This document shows, in pieces, positions 17,574 to 23,108 of a stretch of DNA of 23,108 nucleotides (the first letter of the stretch is position 1; each line of letters starts with the position of its first letter). Where the stretch lies: NCBI GenBank assembly GCA_003427395.1, contig BFEA01000052.1:485939-509046 (forward strand). Direction: 5' to 3'. A program made the translations under genes and the position numbers. The DNA is from Chara braunii (lineage: Eukaryota > Streptophyta > Charophyceae > Charales > Characeae). The notes under the pieces are model-generated. The model saw only the letters and a program-made list of their open reading frames with translations, searched no databases and had not been told where the DNA came from.

Positions 17574-18263
17574 CGAGATCTTAGATCTCGCGGCTACAAA
17601 AATGTGTGACACCATGAGGTGGGAGCTATCGTGCTCCCACATAGTCTAAAGAGACTGTTTTCTTCAACAGCAAAGACATTGTTTGCCTCGTGCAGCCTCT
17701 AGAGTGGTGGTCGTTGCTTCAGCAACGACACCTATCTCCCCGCATTTTTATTTTTAATTTTTTAATTTTTTTGTAGTAATAAGACCGTTGGCATAAGCCA
17801 ATGACCACAGTCGTGAATACCCATGAATTGTTGAAGGACAGACCCGAGTTTGATCCCTCTGGGATCGAACAAAAAAAAATAAAAAAATTGGACCATTTCT
17901 CGATTTATTCGTGTCGTCCTTGCACAGGGGTCATGTTAATCTCGCGCGGTCAATCTTGGCCGCGCGATCTATGTGATCGTGCAGTCGAGATCGATCGTGC
18001 CCGCTGCAAGGCAGCTCCAAAAGGAGTTGTGCCCAGTAGGGTCTATCGGCTTCGATCCCGGTATCTGCACGGTAAGAGTTCGACATGGTGTACTGGGCTA
18101 GCTCATTTTACGGAAGCTAAGCCAAGGGTGCAGCCCAGTAGGCTGCCCAACCATGGCCATAGGCAGGCCTCGTCGGCCCCCGTTCACAAAGCCAGTCGTG
18201 CCACCGTCGGCACGGTGGCCTCCTGTTCCCGCAACACTCACGCCGCCGCCCATTCATCGGGCG
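17574..18263. repeat. Second cluster of inverted repeats in INS
   Basis: Arms: 17574-17581/17583-17590 (8 bp, 1-nt loop); 17619-17626/17633-17640 (8); 17710-17718/17721-17729 (9); 17786-17792/17797-17803 (one G-U); 17848-17857/17861-17870 (10, one G-U); 17942-17951/17958-17967 (10, one G-U); 18091-18099/18132-18140 (9, with an inner 5-bp pair 18099-18103/18115-18119); 18200-18207/18212-18219 (8); 18247-18251/18259-18263. Confidence 0.82.
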
Positions 18264-18548
18264 ACTCAACCTGATGGTGCCGCGGCCAGCCTTTTAGGCC
18301 ACGGATACGACAGTGGCCCTTCCTACGGAGTAAACCCCACGGTCCAAAAATAATAAAGAAAAATGTCTCCTACTTTCTCTGCGTCGCGGCCCTATACCTA
18401 GCGCGACCGCCCTTTTGAGCCTACTTAGGCCCTGAATCACATGACCGCTAGGCTAGGTCTAGTTTTAGCATTCCCACGACCGTGTGTTGTCGCGACTCTA
18501 TTAAGAGCTGCGACTAACCGGTCACACTGGCGACTACCGCTATTATTG

Positions 18549-18569
18549 TCGGACGTCACAAGCGTCCGA
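18549..18569. repeat. 7-bp inverted repeat TCGGACG/CGTCCGA
   Basis: Arms 18549-18555 and 18563-18569, perfect, 7-nt loop. Confidence 0.75.
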
Positions 18570-18660
18570 ACCTAGACTTAAACAGTTGTAGTCTTCTCGG
18601 TCATAGGGTAGGTCTAAACTTTTGGCAACGTCAGTCCCATCAAGTCCCGTTTTAATGAAA

Positions 18661-18721
18661 ATGTCAGACAGCGTCTGACATGGAAAAACCCGGGCAGATA
18701 CCCTTGTCGGGGTTTCTGCCC
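18661..18721. repeat. Two consecutive hairpins at the right end of INS
   Basis: ATGTCAGAC (18661-18669)/GTCTGACAT (18673-18681), a perfect 9-bp stem with loop AGC. Then GGGCAGA (18692-18698)/TCTGCCC (18715-18721), enclosing CCC/GGG. The second hairpin ends 4 bp before the INS boundary. Confidence 0.8.
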
Positions 18722-18725
18722 CAAC

Positions 18726-18731
18726 AACGGT
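18726..18731. repeat. Right target-site duplication of INS
   Basis: AACGGT, identical to 13738-13743. Confidence 0.75.
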
Positions 18732-19674
18732 AAACCAAAATATTGTTATCTCCACTCACTGGGGCTTAAGGCTTCCTATCGGATGCTTAGGACCAGAATC
18801 AACCTGAAGGACCGTATAGTGGATCGTTGGGCGAGACACTTAAATGTCTTTTTGAATTCCCTGACACCCATTAAATGGTTTAAAGGGGTAAAGTCCAAAC
18901 CGGGCAAGACCGCCTCACTCCAATTGCAGATCACCCATTGCTGCCTACCCACAAATGCATGGCTCATTGACCATACCCACCTGGAGCAGAAAGGCTTGGC
19001 CCTCCCCTGGTGTCTGGCGTGCAAAGAAGGTTTTCCTTCTCGAAAGGCTAATGAGACCATAAAACATTTTTTTTTGAAGTGCCCAGCTTCAATCCTGATA
19101 TGGCGTGGGTGGGTTCGGATTTGGAACCAGCCAGGCACAGATAGAGATTGGCTGTGGGAATGGAGAGCCCTGCTAACTTGTCATTGAACCGCTCAAACCT
19201 CGACCTTTACGGCCAACTTATTTAAGGTCGGGAGGGATGCGGTCCTATGGGTCATATGGCGTCGCAGATGCACTCTAGCACTTGAAGGCGCCCATGTGGA
19301 AAGAGGCGAGATGATGGGCATGATTAAAGACATGATAGAAACAACAATCAAAGCCCATTGGGAAAAAAAATGTACAAGCAATGATAGCTCTCACAAAAAG
19401 ATTGGACATTGTTAAAAAACTACATGAATTCTGCATGGACTGGCTAGGGGGAGAACAGGGAGGATGGATAGTAAAAATTCAGTGGGATGGCTGACACTTG
19501 GATGACAACGATCGGTTGGACACATCGCAAAAAAACTACCGATTGACCTTCCACGATTGGACCGCAATTCCTAGCAACATCCCACTCCCCCTTGCCTCTG
19601 AATTCTCTTACCTATTCCCCTTACCCAACAATATCTTGATTGAATTGAGTTGGTATGGTTGTGACACAGGGTAA
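18732..19674 (+). pseudogene. LINE-A ORF2, zf-RVT domain and C-terminal tail
   Basis: The frame joined across INS reads KPKYCYLHSLGLKASYRML, then LQLQITHCCLPTNAWLIDHTHLEQKG and the zf-RVT finger: Cys at 19011 and 19020 (CLAC), His at 19065 and Cys at 19080 (H-x4-C). A TGA at 19185-19187 interrupts, but the same frame resumes with AVLWVIWRRRCTLALEGAHVE. A run of A at 19362-19369 shifts it to KLHEFCMDWLGGEQGGW, then a TGA, then NYRLTFHDWTAI, ending at TAA 19672-19674. The tail matches LINE-B (VLWTIWWKRC, NWLGGVREGW, YQLIFHDWT) closely, so the region after the zinc finger was a real part of the protein. Confidence 0.85.
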
Positions 19675-19883
19675 CCTCTCCAACAATGACTTTAGTGAAC
19701 CGATCATGATGGATAAGGGTATAGGGAGGACTGGTAGTCTGCCCCAGTCACCCCTTGGAAGCAGAACCCACTTCCCCGCCCCCTTGCACATCAGACCGGT
19801 CAACTGAAGACGCGGTCGGAAATTTCGTATCCTAGCATGCAAAGGAGATCCAATTAATGATGGTTGTCAGACGCTCGCTCACT

Positions 19884-19932
19884 CCTGCATAGTTGATCCC
19901 CTGAGGATCTCAGGGTAATCAATGCTGGCAGG
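19884..19932 (+). repeat. Duplicated hairpin unit, copy 1
   Basis: CCTGCATAGTTGATC..., hairpin CCCTGAG (19899-19905)/CTCAGGG (19909-19915), then AATCAATGCTGGCAGG. Copy 2 is 180 bp downstream. Confidence 0.8.
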
Positions 19933-20063
19933 CAAAGTTCACGATCTCAAAGGAAAAGGGAGACTTTTAAAAAACAAAGGAAGGAGGGTGGGACTAGTTT
20001 CTCAGCAGTAGATATATGGCGCCTGGTGCAAGGGCGAAGAGGTTTCCTCCCCTTCCTTAACAA

Positions 20064-20110
20064 CCTGCATAGTCAATCCTCTGGTGACCAGAGCAATCAA
20101 TGCTGGCAGG
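20064..20110 (+). repeat. Duplicated hairpin unit, copy 2
   Basis: CCTGCATAGTCAATC..., hairpin CTCTGG (20079-20084)/CCAGAG (20088-20093), then AATCAATGCTGGCAGG. The flanks match copy 1, while both stem arms changed together. Confidence 0.8.
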
Positions 20111-20172
20111 TTTCACAATCAGTCAACTTCTTTTGATCCAGCCTGTATCTATTCTGCAATGGATTCTGTAAA

Positions 20173-20222
20173 GGGACGCTGGATCCGTTTTCCAGCAGGT
20201 GATGCTCCCCTCCAATAGATGG
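20173..20222 (+). promoter_or_regulatory. LINE-A 3'-terminal double-hairpin module
   Basis: Hairpin 1 is GCTGGA (20178-20183)/TCCAGC (20191-20196). The hairpin 2 position is GGTG (20198-20201) facing CTCC (20210-20213), so one pair is lost in this oldest copy. Confidence 0.72.
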
Positions 20223-20270
20223 AGCCTCCCTGTCAGCACCACTAGCACAGCAGGGGTGTGTGTGTTTTGT

Positions 20271-20288
20271 AAAAAAAAAAAAAAAAAA
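20271..20288 (+). other. LINE-A poly(A) tail
   Basis: A run of 18 A directly before the TSD. Confidence 0.95.
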
Positions 20289-20297
20289 GGGCAAGCC
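20289..20297. repeat. Right target-site duplication of LINE-A
   Basis: GGGCAAGCC, identical to 734-742. Confidence 0.8.
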
Positions 20298-20344
20298 AGT
20301 ATAGTAGTTTATCGATAGTTACGATGAGCTTCCCCCCAAGATCC
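20298..20344 (-). pseudogene. Relic R, upstream part
   Basis: Read on the minus strand, this encodes DLGGKLIVTIDKLLYW. With LINE-A and one TSD removed, it continues in frame into 742 and downwards, through a hydrophobic run to SSLCRRL and the TAG near 683. The LINE-D poly(A) end cuts it off at 20345, so anything further upstream is displaced or lost. Confidence 0.5.
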
Positions 20345-20440
20345 TTTTTTTTTTTTTTTTTTATGGGAACGAAGCACCACTCTATTCGTGGGGAGCAACA
20401 CGTGCTGGGAACCGGGCCCAACATCCCATATAGAAAATTA
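20345..20440 (-). mobile_element. LINE-D: 3' end of a minus-strand LINE
   Basis: Plus-strand T18 (20345-20362) is the poly(A) tail of a minus-strand element. Immediately inside it is the reverse complement of the 3' module seen in the other LINEs. The 5' extent is unknown: no coding sequence of this copy is visible, and tandem repeats follow. It may be a heavily 5'-truncated insertion or a SINE that borrowed the LINE 3' end. No TSD could be found. Confidence 0.65.
20380..20427 (-). promoter_or_regulatory. LINE-D 3'-terminal double-hairpin module
   Basis: On the minus strand, hairpin 1 is GTTGGG (20422-20417)/CCCAGC (20409-20404) and hairpin 2 is CGTG (20402-20399)/CACG (20390-20387). Spacer and loop lengths equal those of the other copies. 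Relative to them, one pair of hairpin 1 changed from A-T to G-C and one pair of hairpin 2 from G-C to C-G, so pairing is kept. Confidence 0.75.
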
Positions 20441-21540
20441 CATAGGATTTTGAAAAAAATTGAGAATTTGCAGTACCGGGGTCACTACCCGACTTTGGCT
20501 AAAAGCTAGATTAAGAGATATAACAAACTATCGAAAATAGGCAAAAATTTAGAAAAAGACTCAGACCCCCCTCCATCCGCATTACCTCACTCTGGCAAGT
20601 CTTACTGCAGCAGAGCCACCGTCTCTTCTGCTGCTGTACCCTATTACCATCCTACCAGCTGGCCCCCTCACTAGTAGGACGCTTGTTATCCAACCTTCTT
20701 CTCCCACTCACCTAGGCAAGGTTTCAGGAAACGTCTAAAAAAAAAACCATCCATCCTCTTTACCTCACTCCGGCAAGACTTACTGCAGCAGAGTCACCAT
20801 CTCTGCTGCTGCTATACCCTACTTCCATCCTACCAGCTAGCCCCTTCACTGGTAGAACGCTTGATATCCCGCCATCTACTTCCAATATCAACCAGCGTCG
20901 TTTTTACCGCAGATTTATGAATATAACAACATCTCGAGACCACCAGAAGCAACTGAAAGACAATTTTGAAGGTTTGGGGTACCGGGGCCATTACCCGGCT
21001 TTGGCAAAGAAAAATTGGAGCCAGATTAAGAATTACTATGGCAAAATTCAGAAAATAGGCAAGACTTCAGGAAACGCCTCAGAAAGCCCCATCCATCCTC
21101 TTTACCTCACTCCGGCAAGACTTACTGCAGCAGAGTCACCATCTCCGTTGCTATTGTACCCAATTTCCATCCTACCAGCAAGCCCCCTCACTAGTAGGAC
21201 GCTTGTTATCCCACCATCTACTTCCCCACTCACCTAAGCAAAAGTTCAGAGAACGTCCCTGAAACCCCCATCCATCCTCTTAGCTCACTTCGACAAGACT
21301 TACCGCAGCCGAGCCACCATCTCCGCTGTTGTTGTACCCTGTTTTCATCCTACCAGCTAGCTGCCTCACTAGTAGGACGCTTGATATCCCACCATCTACT
21401 TCCAACACCAGCCAACGACGTTCTGGCTTCGAACCACCAAAGATCTATGAATATAACCGCATCAGAGAAGCCCACAATGAATAGCAAGAACCCCCCAGAA
21501 TCCTGAAGCGACCTCAAGACCACCAGAAGCGACTTACACA
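20441..21540. repeat. Higher-order tandem repeat, about 520-bp period with ~135-bp cores
   Basis: A core (CCATCC, ACCTCACTC, GGCAAGACTTACTGCAGCAG, ATCCTACCAGC, CTCACTAGTAGGACGCTTG, ATCTACTTCC) occurs at about 20569, 20748, 21089 and 21268. Linkers alternate: after cores 1 and 3 a short linker with CCACTCACCTA and a GCAA-rich part; after cores 2 and 4 a longer one with CCAGC/CCAAC...GTCGTT, ATGAATATAAC and GACCACCAGAAGC. GTACCGGGG...ACCCGGCTTTGGC precedes core 3, and a diverged version of it precedes core 1. The real unit is thus a two-core dimer of about 520 bp. Confidence 0.8.
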
Positions 21541-21670
21541 AATCAACTTACTCATGAAAAAAAAGACCCAGATGGGATTATCTGGAAGCCGATATAACCG
21601 AAAACATGCTGCCCCAATGCTATCAACAGACTATCCTATGACTGCCTCAACCAACATATCCAAGATCATA

Positions 21671-21900
21671 CCAGACTCTTCCAGGCCTCACACCCCCAAC
21701 CGCTGGGTTACGGGGCGGTGCGACCCACCCCAACTCCGACCCGCGTAATCCTAATACCAGCTCGCGGTTAGCCACAGGACTGCCTTCCACCCTCGGCAGT
21801 TCCCCAGATCTCTCTACCAGGCCTCTAACCCCCACATACTCAGGTTACAGGGCAGCGCAACCAAACCCCAACTCCGGCCAGCGTCGTTCTGGCATCGGCC
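21671..21900. repeat. Diverged duplication, offset about 136 bp
   Basis: The segment from CCAGACTCTTCCAGGCCTC (21671), with GGGTTACGGGGC and CCCCAACTCCG, recurs from 21804 as CCAGATCTCTCTACCAGGCC, AGGTTACAGGGC, CCCCAACTCCG. The second copy ends CCAGCGTCGTTCTGGC, also found in the linker at about 21411, so it belongs to the same repeat family. Confidence 0.7.
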
Positions 21901-22049
21901 AACCCTTACCTTATGGACATGATGGCGATAACCCACCGTCGGATAATCTGTTGAACACACCGCGACAACTAAGGCTTCGAAATACCTGGCTTCCTCCATG
22001 CACCTGACGTGCTCAGCACCCCCAAACCACATGAACACTCCCCCTGACC

Positions 22050-22165
22050 CCCCTCCAGCAAGACTTATCACATCGGAACCGCCATCTACGTTGCTGCTAT
22101 GCCCTATTTCAGTCCTACCGATTGACCCCCTCGCCAGCAGTATGCGTCACCTCCTTCCCACTACT
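22050..22165. repeat. Fifth, diverged copy of the ~135-bp core
   Basis: CCAGCAAGACTTATCACATCGG, CCGCCATCTACGTTGCTGCTATG, CAGTCCTACCGA and CCTCGCCAGCAGTATGCG align in order with the cores at 20569-21404. Confidence 0.7.
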
Positions 22166-22270
22166 GACCCCTCTCAAACAGGAGTGTATCACAACAACCA
22201 GTGAAACAACAAAAAACTAAAAAACCGCTCTTAGGCGAGTCGAAACATCAAGAAAAACAAGATTCAACAA

Positions 22271-22700
22271 ATTCACGAGACCATTGAAATTCTAAAAAGT
22301 TAGACATCACTATTCAAGATCAGAGACGAGGCTCTGATTTACGATCGTTAATATGAAAAGAATAAATCGAGAGTTATTCAAAAATTTTGGAGATCATTCA
22401 TGATCCCACTGTCTTGAATCAGGCTTGTGGATTCACGAGTGCATTGAGAATCTAAAAAATTAAAAAAACATTATTCGAGATCAGAGGCGAAACTCTGATT
22501 TACGATCATCAACTGATAGGATCAAATCGAGAATTATTCGAAAAATTTTGCATTCATTCATGAGTCCGCTGTCTTAAATCAAATTAGAATTGAAAAACCT
22601 AAAGTTACCTGTCAAGAGAAAATCAAATAGAAAAATCCAAAAGATTAAATTCGAAAACCAGAGATTAGAATAAAAAAAAACGGATTTACAATCATCTGAA
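22271..22700. repeat. AT-rich tandem repeat, 160-bp period, with internal hairpin
   Basis: ATTCACGAG starts units at 22271 and 22431. GATTTACGATC occurs at 22336 and 22497, and a worn GATTTACAATC at 22683. Each full unit contains TCAGAG, six bases, then CTCTGA, so a 6-bp stem is kept while its loop differs (ACGAGG and GCGAAA). Confidence 0.75.
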
Positions 22701-23108
22701 AATCAAAATCGGGTTACTATCTTGAAGCTACCTCCCAAAAAACGAGATAAAAACGAAAAAAAACGGAGGTCACACAAGCCACGAAGAGCACAACTATGGA
22801 TCAAAGCATATAAACTGACCTCTCATCATGATGTGTCTGTCTCCCCCAGACCTTCACCCCCTCCCTTATCGGCCCGAAGGCAACTCAGTCATCACATGGC
22901 CACTCTCTCGGCCATAAAAAAAAGACTGAACAATAAGGACTAACGGACCGTGGCTACACTTTACCCCTCACTTGCCACGTAGCAAAACAAAAACCACTGA
23001 ACCTGCCGGTGACCCCTCACTGGTAGTCCGGGGGGGAACAGACCTTCCATGCCCTTCGTTGCCCTTCATCACTTGACTTCTTTCATTGGACATGTGACAC
23101 CCCGCCAT
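22701..23108. other. Window end, no recognised feature
   Basis: Non-repetitive as far as I can see. There is a 73-codon open frame (22722-22943) without recognisable motifs and a TATAAA at about 22810. I do not call a gene or promoter from these. Confidence 0.4.

Larger units (their letters stand above)
13744..18725. mobile_element. INS: 4982-bp non-coding, hairpin-rich insertion of unknown class
   Basis: Both ends are defined by the 6-bp TSD and by frame restoration of the host LINE. The left end begins GTCCAGCGCATC and the right end finishes CTGCCCCAAC. Apart from GT...AC there is no terminal inverted repeat, and there is no long terminal repeat or poly(A) tail. No open frame exceeds about 160 codons and none resembles a known protein. 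Composition is patchy: GC-rich ends, an AT-rich stretch (about 14880-15250) and homopolymer tracts (17390-17450, 17745-17770). Perfect short inverted repeats are dense throughout, most of all in 16554-18721. It may be a non-autonomous transposon, a decayed larger element or a composite. I cannot classify it. Confidence 0.7.
19675..20172 (+). other. LINE-A 3' untranslated region
   Basis: No supported frame. It contains the duplicated hairpin units at 19884 and 20064. Confidence 0.65.
18732..20288 (+). mobile_element. LINE-A, segment 3 (3' end)
   Basis: It completes LINE-A with the ORF2 C-terminus, a 3' untranslated region, the hairpin module at 20173 and an 18-A tail, followed by the GGGCAAGCC TSD. 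Confidence 0.82.

Noticed and set aside
13744-18725. Small ORFs inside INS (for example 17801-18274 and 16428-16802) as genes
   Set aside because: They show no recognisable motifs, overlap inverted repeats on both strands, and are short enough to occur by chance in GC-balanced DNA.
13744-18725. INS as a Helitron, LTR/LARD element or CACTA element
   Set aside because: It has a 6-bp TSD (Helitrons make none), no CTRR end, no direct terminal repeats, no TG...CA ends and no CACTA TIR.
22722-22943. 73-codon ORF near the window end with TATAAA nearby
   Set aside because: The ORF is short, has no motif, and the TATAAA lies inside it rather than upstream.

Overview
The window is eukaryotic, repeat-derived DNA with no gene I can call functional. 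It has 167 bases of N, homopolymer runs, poly(A) tails and several non-LTR retrotransposons (LINEs). Each recognisable ORF2 has some or all of an APE-type endonuclease, a reverse transcriptase and a C-terminal zf-RVT zinc finger. The zf-RVT finger is typical of land-plant and streptophyte-algal LINEs, so a plant or charophyte-type alga is the likeliest source. That is inferred from the domain only.

The main result is a nested stack of insertions, read from target-site duplications (TSDs) and from reading frames that rejoin when inserts are removed. (1) The oldest recognisable unit is a minus-strand relic R (422-742 and 20298-20344) with its own poly(A) tail. (2) LINE-A, 5'-truncated, inserted into R with TSD GGGCAAGCC (734-742 / 20289-20297). 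LINE-A now lies in three pieces: 743-1491, 11617-13743 and 18732-20288. (3) LINE-B, 5'-truncated, inserted into LINE-A (pieces 1492-1738 and 8543-11616). (4) LINE-C, a full-length 6.8-kb copy, inserted into LINE-B with TSD AGGATTCTA (1730-1738 / 8534-8542). (5) A 4982-bp non-coding insert, here INS (13744-18725), split LINE-A with TSD AACGGT (13738-13743 / 18726-18731). (6) The 3' end of another LINE, LINE-D, lies on the minus strand with its poly(A) at 20345-20362.

LINE-C has ORF1 (about 1845-3352) and ORF2 (3355-7896), two bases apart as TGA-TT-ATG. ORF2 carries endonuclease, RT, a conserved unnamed region, zf-RVT and a further conserved C-terminal tail. All copies are broken by stops and frameshifts. 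All four LINE 3' ends carry one compact module just before the poly(A): two tandem hairpins that show compensatory base changes between copies.

INS is the least explained part. It has clean TSDs but no terminal inverted repeats, LTRs, poly(A) tail or convincing ORF. It is packed with short perfect inverted repeats (16 in 16554-17296 alone) and has arrays of a 10-bp AGTCCC unit. The right end (20430-22700) is tandem-repeat DNA: a ~520-bp higher-order repeat built of ~135-bp cores, then a 160-bp repeat. The last 400 bp are unrecognised.
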